The notes under the pieces were generated by a model. That model was not told where the DNA came from. It worked only from the letters and a program-made list of their open reading frames with translations, and did no database searches. From Pyrus communis (lineage: Eukaryota; Streptophyta; Magnoliopsida; Rosales; Rosaceae): a DNA stretch of 64,000 bases. The position numbers were made by a program, and so were the translations under genes. The stretch lies in contig NC_084816.1 of NCBI RefSeq assembly GCF_963583255.1, forward strand, positions 21,087,344 through 21,151,343, given 5' to 3'. Below are positions 33,676 to 43,264 of the stretch, one piece after another (within the stretch, counting starts at the first letter, position 1; the number at the start of each line of letters is the position of its first letter).

Positions 33676-35750
33676 CATGGCAAGCCACAGCTCTTCTTCT
33701 GACAAGAAATCACGTGCAAACTTCTGTTTTGTGTATTAATTTTTTGTTTTGGGGTTTTGCCATTTGTAATTAATGTGATCATGATGATCTGTAAACATAA
33801 TTGGTGCTTTGATTGTTGATGAACTTGTTGTTGCTGTTGTTCTGAAGATACATTGGAGGCTGGAGATGTCAATGATTTCAAAGTGCATGTGTTCAAATCA
33901 TCATCCAAGGTGAGAACTCAGAAAACGCGATTTTTTTTTGTTTTAATATCACCATGGTTAGTTTCGGCTATTAAAATTGTGAACCTTGTTAATTTCCTGT
34001 GGCCGGGGATCAAGTCTGAAGATACTTATGAGTGGAGATTGCAATATTTAGATTGCTTGATAGCACGGGATCAAGTCTTCCGTGTTTTCTGTTAGAAACG
34101 CAAAGATTAGTCTGTAGTTTTTGTGCATACAATTTTACAGGGCAGTTGTTTTGGAACTTGGTTTCAAATTATCTTTAGTATATCTGTGGGTGCAAGCGTT
34201 GAGTTCGAAAGTATTGAGTTGAGAACTGGAGAATTTTTTTAGGTGGTTGCAGTGTAAAGTCAATGGCTTGTTACTTAAGAATCTGTTGCTGCAATCATGT
34301 TGTTTTCTCTCGTGTGACTGATGGCTCGTTGCTTAAGTATTCTTCTTGTGGCCTAATCTAAACCTGTCATTCTATTCCATACATATTTCGGACTAATTCT
34401 GAAAATTTTAATTTGATGCCGTTTTCTCGACCAGATGCTTGAAAAGCTGCATGAGAAGTGGAGCCAAGTTGAAAAGAAACCATACCCAGCCATGTACTCG
34501 ATCACTTATGGTGGAATTATTCTTGATCCAGCTTTGATGGTGATTCCAATTGACGATCACATGGTTCATCAAGGCCATGGTGTGTTTGACACGATGGTTA
34601 TCCTAAACGGGCATTTTTAGATTTTCCTCTTGGGTTCTCAAGCTTTATAGGTTATGTTTTGCAATACTTTTGTTGTAATGTTTCATTCTAGTGTAGTATA
34701 GGCTTCGGAGTTTTGTTGATTTGTCACATCCAATATGGTGTAGAGTTTGAGTTATTGATTTGAATTGTGATTCCTGCAGCTTCATCTATGAACTTGACGT
34801 CCACCTAAACCGCTTCCTAAGATCATCTTCAAAAGCGAAGATCTCCTCTCGTTTCCCTCGGTCAACTCTTCAAACCATTCTTGCGCAACTGGCTGCAGCA
34901 TCGCAGATCAAGAAAGGAACTCTAAGATATTGGCTGAGTGCAGGTCCTGGAAACTTCTTGCTCTCACCTACAGAGTTGCCAACATCCGCATTCTATGCTG
35001 TAGTAATTGACGAGGACTTTTCTCAGTGCAAAGAAGGGGTTAAAGTGATCACATCCACCATTCCCATGAAGTCACCTGAATTTTCAACGATGAAGAATGT
35101 GAACTACCTTCCGAATGTCCTTGCAAAACTAGAAGCCGAAGAGAAGGGAGCAAATGCTTCTATATGGGTTGATGAGGAAGGATACATAGCAGAAGGTCCA
35201 AATGTGAATGTCGCTTTTATAACTCATGGCAAGGAGTTTATAGTACCCTTCTTCGATAAAATCCTTAGAGGGTGCACTGTGCTAGGGCTGCTTGAACTAG
35301 CACTGAAGTTGGTTGAGCAGGGACGTCTTAAAGCTGTGAGAACTGCAAATCTTACCGTGGAAGAAGCCAAAAGCTCAGCTGAAATGATGTATGTAGGAAG
35401 CACACTTCCTGTGTTGCCAATTATCGCATGGGATGAACAACCTATTGGAGATGGTAACGAATGACTTAAAACTGTTTATCACCTTTGAATGGATATAGGG
35501 CTTTGATACTGAGCTCCCCTACTTTTTCGTGTAGTAAAATCCCATACCCCGGTTCTCCAATGCAGCGATATTTGATTGCTGATTTGTAGAACTTTTGTGT
35601 AACAGGAAAGGTGGGAGAGTTGACAATGGCATTTCAGATCTAGTTTGGGAGGATATGGTAGCAGGCCTGGTTGGTACGCAGAGGATAGCTGTTCCTTATA
35701 CTGAGGAATCAGATCAGGAAGGCAGAAGAAAGCCGTCTTCTTGCATCTAA
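33676..35750 (+). CDS. class IV (D-amino-acid / branched-chain-like) aminotransferase gene, probably disrupted
   Basis: Model: exons 33,676-33,712, 33,848-33,909, 34,435-34,610, 34,780-35,453 and 35,606-35,750, phases joining to a protein of about 364 aa in the D-aminoacid aminotransferase-like fold type IV family (Arabidopsis At5g27410/At3g05190 type). Seen: IPIDDHMVHQGHGVFDT, YELDVHLNRFLRS, RYWLSAGPG, STMKNVNYLPNVL with the PLP lysine (about Lys197), and IAEGPNVNVAF. Two defects: intron 3 begins GC (34,611-34,612) instead of GT, and the last exon lacks one base near 35,631-35,636. The reading frame therefore stops at TAG 35,641 after GELTMAFQI, while the other frame continues with SDLVWEDMVAG to TAA at 35,748. 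About 35 C-terminal residues are lost. The first exon rests on phase agreement only. It may be a recent pseudogene or a truncated but expressed gene. Confidence 0.75.
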
Positions 35751-37607
35751 GCTGCCTCATTGATCATTGCCCCTCGTGTTACAAATGCTTTGTCCATGCT
35801 TCGTCTTTGGTTTCTTTACTTCACTCTGATTGACATAAGGAAAATCCACTTGAATAATCAGATAAACAAGCCTTAGCTAACTACTCGATTGACATGAGCT
35901 CTTCCCGAAGATTGTTAAAGCATATTTTTGCTTGCAGATTGCATGACTATCGAATTTCGCTGTAAATCATGTTAGAATGGATTGAACATCATTGGAAATG
36001 TATGAGCATTCTAAAAGCAAAAAGCCTTTATCGAAAAACATATTCTTTTTCCCTTGTAATTGAAGAACGGAGCGAAAACCTATTGCCCAAATTGGCTTAA
36101 ATATCTTTAACATGTAAAGGCATGCATTCTGATGTTTCAATGTTCTGAGTCTCTGACATTGCAAAAACATTTCCTTCAAGGTTTAGAAGTTTTAACTCCA
36201 ACATATAGATAACATCGATCTAATCGAGCAAAATTTTTCCCGTTTGATGCAACCTTTTCGTTTACACATCTTTCTTTCTTCGTTCGAATTAGACTGCATA
36301 AACGAATTTTAACCTTCTCACAATTTTGCAGGCATTTTATCTACAAATTAACATGTTATAAGTGTGCAAATAGCTCATGTTTCCTTTGATTTGATGGCGG
36401 AATGTCGACACGCAAAACATATATAGAGGTAAAAAAGTGCTTCCTGCTCTCCCTTGGGCTAAATCACCATGTTCATTACAATTCACAATTTAGGTAAAAC
36501 TACCATGAACCAAAATGTACAATACAATTAAGATAAACTAATCATACTTAAATCGTTTAACGATGAAAGTGAAAAAACAATGCATAAATCAAAAGATATG
36601 TGACGATACATATAACAACAAAACATGTAAACATTAATCTGTAACTTCATTAATTGCGAGCGTAATATGTTAATCCTTTCATACGAACTCATATTTTTAT
36701 TACTATTCTACTTTAAAATCTCTACTGAACAAAGTTAATTGGTTGAGGAACAAGTAGAAAAAAACTAGAGTTTCTCGTTGCAGAACAACTCCCAGCTCTT
36801 TTCTACATCCTTAACAAGAAAAAAGAACTTTACCGATGCCACCAACTCCCAAGATTGGTATTCCAAACTCATACCCCTTTGTCCTCGGAAATCTTCCATG
36901 AATCTGTAACTTCTGCGTCGTCCTCCAAACTAGTGACTTGCAATGATTGATCACCTAGAGAGAGATTCTGGCCAAAGATCTACCATCTCGTTCCCAGCAG
37001 ATGCCTTCAAACAAGCATGAACACCTGCATAATCTGAAAGAAAGAGAAAGGAGTTTCTTCAAGTTTGCAGAGTCAGATCTTCAGATCTTGGATGCAAGAG
37101 AGAAGGTTTTTGGGCATCGAAAGGGCATCTTTCGCATTTATTTTACAGTGTGCCCACTTTGGTGTTTAGTCGGCATCTAGGGATGCTTTTCTTTAAGTGG
37201 GGATGTGCAATCAAACACATGACAGCGATACATTTGCTGCCCGTCTTTTTCCGACTTTACCGCACGTACACGACAGCGAACCTTGTTAGGGTTCACCGCT
37301 TCGTAGTAGAAGTGTTTAGTTGTGATGTGAATATAAATGTTAAATCACATGTTTTTATGTAAGTGGTAGAAAATTATAATTTTTAAGTTATTAACTTTTT
37401 AACACATATATAAACCACCATTTGAGGAACACGTGATGTACTATTTTGTGTGACGGTCACACTAAAAAAATCTCTTCCATGTAAGGTTTCATTTCGATTA
37501 TGTAATTATCATTTCAGTTAATATTAAATTAAGATGTCATGGTAATCATGAACTCGTTTTTCTCTCGATATACAATATTTGTTAATTATTATTATTATAT
37601 TCACATG
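35751..37607. other. 3' flank and intergenic, no gene seen
   Basis: The first few hundred bases are the likely 3' UTR of the aminotransferase gene. The remainder is AT-rich. A short minus-strand stretch (36,830-36,890) reads GVGGIGK in one frame but is surrounded by stops. Confidence 0.45.
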
Positions 37608-38042
37608 TCAGCATGTATTACTTTTAATTACAAAATCTTCAACTGGTAGTTGTGTATTTGGCGTATAGCTGTAACCACAAGCAGTAACTACAATTGGTGC
37701 GAAATGCTTACATTCATCCTCACCCTTCCCTATATCCAAATGAGATGCAAGTTTGCCTACGGCTTCAGTGCCTTGCAGTTGGTTCACTAGAGCAAGCCCA
37801 GCGTGGGCAGTTGCTCGGGGGACGGGGGAGAGAATAGGGGCCCGAGGTCCCATGGACCGGCTCCAGCGTGGGCAAGCCCGAGTGAAGGTGGAGGCTCGAG
37901 CTCCAGGCCCGTGGAGAATTGCCAGCCCAAGAGCCTGAGGCATTGTGACGCCAGCACTGACGTCAGCCTGGCGTCAGGCATTATTAAATTTTTTTTGTGT
38001 CAGGCGCGTGCACCCCACTCGCGCGTGGGGGCGCGTCGCCGA
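37608..38042. other. GC-rich segment of unknown nature
   Basis: Distinctly GC-rich against its AT-rich surroundings. A 111-codon minus-strand ORF (37,608-37,943) shows no domain I recognise. Sequence before 38,042 rejoins 42,735 onward once the LTR element is removed, with GTGTC and GACAC words at the two sides of the junction, so both belong to one older repeat. Confidence 0.4.
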
Positions 38043-39428
38043 TGTGAACACGAAAGTTTCCTTGAAACAAGAAACCAGAATAACGTGTACAAAATAATAT
38101 TTTTTGTGTTTATGATTTTGGGGTTACGATCTCTCTCAAATTTGGTCCTCTGATTCTATCTTCGTAGGGTGTAGGTTTGTGGATGAGTTGTTGATCCAAA
38201 GGGCCGTCGGGGCTTGATCTAAGGATGAACAGTTGATGAACGGATGAACACTTTCTTCAAGGGCCGTTGGGGCTTGATCTTGAATAATGGTTGTGTGGAT
38301 TTCTTCAAGGGCTTTTAGGCTTGATCTTGAAGGTTGATGGATGAGCGGATCTTCAAGGGCTTTTGGGCTTGATCTTGAAGGTTGATGGATGAGCGGATCT
38401 TCAAGGGCTTTTGGGCTTAATCTTGAAGAACGATTGGATGAGCGGATCTGTTTGTGCTGTTGATCCAAGGGGCCGTTGGGGCTTGATCTTAGGATGAACG
38501 ATGAACACTTTCTTCAAGGGCCGTCGGGGCTTGATCTTGAATAATGGTGGAAGTTCTTCAAGGGCCGTTGGGGCTTGATCTTGAAGGAGGATTTGATGAA
38601 GAAACGAAGAGTGCTTTCTTGATCCTTCGGGATTTTCTTGAGAGCTTTAGAACTTTAAGGCTTCAAGGTTTTGGTGTGTAGAGAAATGTATTTGTGAATT
38701 GGTTTTGGTGTGTGTTGGCTTTTCTTGGGAATTTGGATGGTTGGAAGCTTTGGAGTTTCAAAGCTTCAAGGATTTGGGGAATTCTCTTCTAATTTTGGAG
38801 TAGAGAAATGTATTTGTGAATTCCTTGATGCTTGATACCTTGATGGAGAAGCCTATTTATAGGCTTTGAGAATGAATCACCACCACAAAATATTTTTTTC
38901 CTTTCCAAGCACCATTGCCTAATTTTCCCACTTAATGCAATATTGAAATTGAAGTGGTCTAACTTATGGCCTAATTTCCCACTTAATGCAATATTGAAAT
39001 TGAAGTGGTGTAACTTATGGCCTAATTTCCCACTTAATGCAATATTGAAATTGAAGTGGTATAACTTATGGCCTAATTTCCCACTTAATACCATTTTAAA
39101 CTTGAAATGTGTATGCTTTGTCATTGCCCAAATGAGAAAAACTTGCTTTGATCCGTAATGGATTGAAGTGTGCTTACCTTGTCATTGCCCAACATGAGAA
39201 GAAAAACTTGTTTTGATCCTCAATGGATTGAAATGTACTTGCCTTGTCATTGCCCAAAATGAGAAGAAAAACTTGTTTAATCCTTCAAGGGTATTTCTTC
39301 CTATTTTGTTGAGTCACACGCCATGTGTACAATTTGTACAACACGTGGCGTATGCCATGTATGCCTTGACACGTCAAAACTTTAATGCATTGGTGAACAT
39401 TTGTTTTACTGAAATTTCGATGTCTACA
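38043..39428 (-). repeat. 3' LTR of the young element
   Basis: 1386 bp, matching the other LTR except at two positions I noticed: T at 38,268 versus C at 41,574, and C at 38,886 versus T at 42,192. It contains about eight copies of the motif CAAGGGCCGTTGGGGCTTGA or its variants (38,195-38,590), a TATTTATA word near 38,860, and a triplicated 59-bp block (38,940-39,080). Confidence 0.95.
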
Positions 39429-40095
39429 AATGCCCCCACTTCAAGGCGCGTCGTAGACATGTGCTTGTCACGTGTAGAAGATGCGTTTTGAAGTCCCTTA
39501 ATGTAGATGTCAACCCAAGGGCCGTCGAGGCTTGATCTTGAATTGGGCTGGAAATTTCTTCAAGGGCCATTGAGGCTTGATCTTGAGTTCGACTAGAAGA
39601 TTTTCTGGTTTCCTCCAATCGTTGATTTTCCACAGGCTTAGTCTTGAACTGGGCTGGAAATTTCTTCAAGGGCCATCGAGGCTTGATCTTGAGTTCGACT
39701 GGAAGATTTTCTGGTTTCCTCCAATCGTTGATTTTCCTTTGTGCTACTCTTGAACTGGGCAGGAAATTTCTTCAAGGGCCATCGAGGCTTGATCTTGAGT
39801 TCGACTGGAAGATTTTCTGGTTTCCTCCAATCGTTGATTTTCCTTTGTGCTACTCTTGAACTGGGCAGCAGGATTTCTTCAAGGGCCGTCGAGGCTTGAT
39901 CTTGAGTTCGACTGGAAGATTTTCTGGTTTCCTCCAATCGTTGATTTTCCTTTGTGCTACTCTTGAACTGGGCAGCAGGATTTCTTCAAGGGCCATCGAG
40001 GCTTGATCTTGAGTTCGACTGGAAGATTTTCTGGTTTCCTCCAATCGTTGATTTTCCTTTGTGCTACTCTTGAACTGGGCAGCAGGATTCTTTTG
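39429..40095 (-). repeat. internal tandem repeats of the young element, period about 105-110 bp
   Basis: About five copies of a unit containing CAAGGGCCATCGAGGCTTGA, then TCGACTGGAAGATTTTCTGG, TCCTCCAATCGTTGATTTTC and TGCTACTCTTGAACTGGGCA. The overlapping minus-strand ORFs (39,424-40,215) are the translation of these repeats rather than separate genes. The first motif is the same as in the LTR. Confidence 0.9.
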
Positions 40096-40274
40096 GTCTC
40101 CCCCGAAGGTCTGAGCTTTACTCCTTTTTTCTGTTTCTTTGTTCAATCTCTCCAATTCGTATTGAAGAGGGTTAGAGGATAGCTCAGCATATGCAGTCGT
40201 TGTTTGTCTCCACATGCTTTAATGTATCATTTTCACTTGCCTTACTTGCTCCCCTTTGCAGAAGTGGTATTTCC

Positions 40275-41276
40275 TTATGCAGGTTTAGCATCTTCTCTTG
40301 TAGTATTTGTCCTCTGATGCAGGAGTTGAATGCAAACCTTGCATTTGAATGGACCCTCACTTCTTGGTGGCAGCGCAAGTTTGAGTGGAGGTTCCTCTTC
40401 TTCGTCGACTTCTTTCTTTAATAGGCCAACATTTGGGTCGACTTTCACGTCGGGCAGCGCATCTAGTTGGTTGACAAGTGCGGCAATCTGCAAGTCCTTC
40501 TCTTCCACAGTCTGTGTAAGCTTTGCAATTGCTTCGCTCATCTGAGCCAGTTGTTCTTCAACAGAGGTGACGCCGATGGTCATGACTTGTGCAACCAATA
40601 GACATGACTTTCCTTCAGACATCCATAGTGCTGATGAAGAACCCCATTGGCCATTTTGGGGTGTCATCTTGTGTGCCTCAATAGCATGCTTTGGTGCCCC
40701 CATCAAGGTCAGGTGGATGACCGACTCGCGCCTTTGATGCTGCTCTTGCTTGCTTAGCAGTACCAACTTTGCAGCGGCATGTTGAGAAGTGGTTGTGGCA
40801 CCAATGGATGCTCCATTTGTGGCGGAAGTGCTTATGCTTCTTCCCTTGGTGGTTGCAAGAACGGCTTGTCCCTTGCTTGATGCCATTGATTTTGGAGGTG
40901 TGCTTTGGTTGTTGTCAACTCCGTAACCATGCTCCTTCAACTTCTTTTGAGTCTCGGTGAGGTCGCGATCTTTGTCGTTGACGGTGTTTGAAACCTTCTT
41001 TCCAAGATTTGAAGAGGAAGCAAAGTCATGCCTAGCCTTTGACATGAGTTCGTAGGCATTTGGGTTAAAGCCTTCTTCGGTCTTCTTAGTTGGAAGAGAG
41101 CTTGGTTTCACTTTGACGCCATGTTGCGCCTCCAGACGGTTGATGAGTCCGGCGGTTTGCAAGTTTTTCTCCTCTGCAGTCTTTAGCAGCCTTGCAACTG
41201 TTTCCTTCATCTGAACCAGCTGTTTTTCAATGGAGGTAGTGCCGATAGTCATGACTTGTTCTTTGTTTGAAGCCAT
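40275..41276 (-). CDS. gag-like ORF of the young LTR element, 333 aa
   Basis: Starts MASNKEQVMTIG just inside the 5' LTR and primer site, where retrotransposon gag begins. It is largely hydrophilic and predicted coiled-coil by eye. Residues 7-58 and 230-281 are two related copies of one block (QVMTIG-TS-E-QL...EEK-LQ-A-L-N-L). The C-terminal end has FKCKVC but no full CCHC knuckle. No pol domains follow. It probably encodes a capsid-related or RNA-binding protein of a parasite element; function is unproven. Confidence 0.6.
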   Translation of the reverse strand: MASNKEQVMTIGTTSIEKQLVQMKETVARLLKTAEEKNLQTAGLINRLEAQHGVKVKPSSLPTKKTEEGFNPNAYELMSKARHDFASSSNLGKKVSNTVNDKDRDLTETQKKLKEHGYGVDNNQSTPPKSMASSKGQAVLATTKGRSISTSATNGASIGATTTSQHAAAKLVLLSKQEQHQRRESVIHLTLMGAPKHAIEAHKMTPQNGQWGSSSALWMSEGKSCLLVAQVMTIGVTSVEEQLAQMSEAIAKLTQTVEEKDLQIAALVNQLDALPDVKVDPNVGLLKKEVDEEEEPPLKLALPPRSEGPFKCKVCIQLLHQRTNTTREDAKPA

Positions 41277-41348
41277 GGACTGTGCTTGAATATCTTGAAC
41301 GGAGACAGAGATGAGAGGTAGAGATTATCCCACCGGGCGTGCCAAATT

Positions 41349-42734
41349 TGTGAACACGAAAGTTTCCTTGAAACAAGAAACCAGAATAACGTGTACAAAA
41401 TAATATTTTTTGTGTTTATGATTTTGGGGTTACGATCTCTCTCAAATTTGGTCCTCTGATTCTATCTTCGTAGGGTGTAGGTTTGTGGATGAGTTGTTGA
41501 TCCAAAGGGCCGTCGGGGCTTGATCTAAGGATGAACAGTTGATGAACGGATGAACACTTTCTTCAAGGGCCGTCGGGGCTTGATCTTGAATAATGGTTGT
41601 GTGGATTTCTTCAAGGGCTTTTAGGCTTGATCTTGAAGGTTGATGGATGAGCGGATCTTCAAGGGCTTTTGGGCTTGATCTTGAAGGTTGATGGATGAGC
41701 GGATCTTCAAGGGCTTTTGGGCTTAATCTTGAAGAACGATTGGATGAGCGGATCTGTTTGTGCTGTTGATCCAAGGGGCCGTTGGGGCTTGATCTTAGGA
41801 TGAACGATGAACACTTTCTTCAAGGGCCGTCGGGGCTTGATCTTGAATAATGGTGGAAGTTCTTCAAGGGCCGTTGGGGCTTGATCTTGAAGGAGGATTT
41901 GATGAAGAAACGAAGAGTGCTTTCTTGATCCTTCGGGATTTTCTTGAGAGCTTTAGAACTTTAAGGCTTCAAGGTTTTGGTGTGTAGAGAAATGTATTTG
42001 TGAATTGGTTTTGGTGTGTGTTGGCTTTTCTTGGGAATTTGGATGGTTGGAAGCTTTGGAGTTTCAAAGCTTCAAGGATTTGGGGAATTCTCTTCTAATT
42101 TTGGAGTAGAGAAATGTATTTGTGAATTCCTTGATGCTTGATACCTTGATGGAGAAGCCTATTTATAGGCTTTGAGAATGAATCACCACCATAAAATATT
42201 TTTTTCCTTTCCAAGCACCATTGCCTAATTTTCCCACTTAATGCAATATTGAAATTGAAGTGGTCTAACTTATGGCCTAATTTCCCACTTAATGCAATAT
42301 TGAAATTGAAGTGGTGTAACTTATGGCCTAATTTCCCACTTAATGCAATATTGAAATTGAAGTGGTATAACTTATGGCCTAATTTCCCACTTAATACCAT
42401 TTTAAACTTGAAATGTGTATGCTTTGTCATTGCCCAAATGAGAAAAACTTGCTTTGATCCGTAATGGATTGAAGTGTGCTTACCTTGTCATTGCCCAACA
42501 TGAGAAGAAAAACTTGTTTTGATCCTCAATGGATTGAAATGTACTTGCCTTGTCATTGCCCAAAATGAGAAGAAAAACTTGTTTAATCCTTCAAGGGTAT
42601 TTCTTCCTATTTTGTTGAGTCACACGCCATGTGTACAATTTGTACAACACGTGGCGTATGCCATGTATGCCTTGACACGTCAAAACTTTAATGCATTGGT
42701 GAACATTTGTTTTACTGAAATTTCGATGTCTACA
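41349..42734 (-). repeat. 5' LTR of the young element
   Basis: 1386 bp, nearly identical to 38,043-39,428 (two substitutions noticed). In transcription sense it begins TGTAGACATC and ends CGTGTTCACA. Confidence 0.95.
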
Positions 42735-42780
42735 GCCGACACAAAATCAAAAAAAAAAATTTACTTTTTCAGTTACCGTT

Positions 42781-42800
42781 GGGAAGCCACGTGGCTTCCC
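42781..42800. repeat. 20-bp perfect palindrome with a CACGTG core
   Basis: GGGAAGCC followed by ACGT and GGCTTCCC reads the same on both strands, with a G-box CACGTG in the middle. It lies among CCGTTCGATC...AACGG inverted words (42,800-42,910), probably in the older repeat into which the LTR element inserted. Confidence 0.8.
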
Positions 42801-43264
42801 ACGGTCCGTTCAATCTCAATGGATATTTAATTTGGACCGTTCGATCTCAACGGTCAAGAAAAAAAAAAGTCTTATTTAATATCCACCGTTCGATCTGAGA
42901 TCAACGGTGGATATTAATATGCTTTATAAATAAAAAAAATAAAAGAAAAAATAGTTTTAAAATTAAGAAAAGTTACCGTTGTGACACGTGACACAATCTG
43001 GAGTGTTGTGATTGATTTTGACGTTGTTGAACTTCAACTTAAGGTGGTCAAGGAGGTGGAGGTGGAGGTGGCATTTCATTTCCTTGTGTTGTATTCCCCT
43101 CACCTCCCAAATTAGCCGTGCCCAAAACAATAAACCACATATCGTTTAAATTGAATTATAGGAATAGATAATAAATACTAAGAAAATAAAAGAGGAAAAT
43201 AAATTATTTACTTACTTTTTTCTAAGCGTTCAAGTTCCTTGTAGAAATTGAATTCGTCGAGTGT

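Larger units (their letters stand above)
38043..42734 (-). mobile_element. complete, very young non-autonomous LTR retrotransposon, 4692 bp
   Basis: Two 1386-bp LTRs (38,043-39,428 and 41,349-42,734), each TGTGAACACG...GATGTCTACA on the plus strand, are flanked by a perfect GCCGA duplication (38,038-38,042 and 42,735-42,739). The element points to the minus strand: the 41.3-42.7 kb LTR is 5', followed by a primer-site region TTGGCACGCCCGGTGGG (41,331-41,347). A purine tract AAGTGGGGGCATT lies just before the 3' LTR. The 1920-bp internal region holds one gag-like ORF and tandem repeats but no protease, reverse transcriptase or integrase. It must have moved with enzymes from another element. 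Confidence 0.95.

Noticed and set aside
25831..35750. The two aminotransferase genes as a metabolic gene cluster
   Set aside because: They belong to different fold types, one seems damaged, and no shared pathway enzyme lies between them; adjacency alone is weak evidence.
36830..36900. Minus-strand GVGGIGK, resembling an NB-ARC P-loop
   Set aside because: Stops and frame breaks on both sides and no further NB-ARC motif; a seven-residue match is not enough.
38740..38760. CTTTGGAG as the missing left target duplication of the hAT element ending at 48,500
   Set aside because: The word occurs inside both LTRs of the younger element and has no TAGGGGTGG end beside it.
39424..40215. Several overlapping repetitive ORFs; also a CRISPR-like look of regular repeats
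   Set aside because: They are the translation of tandem repeats of the LTR element. The repeats are contiguous with no unique spacers, and the organism is a plant.
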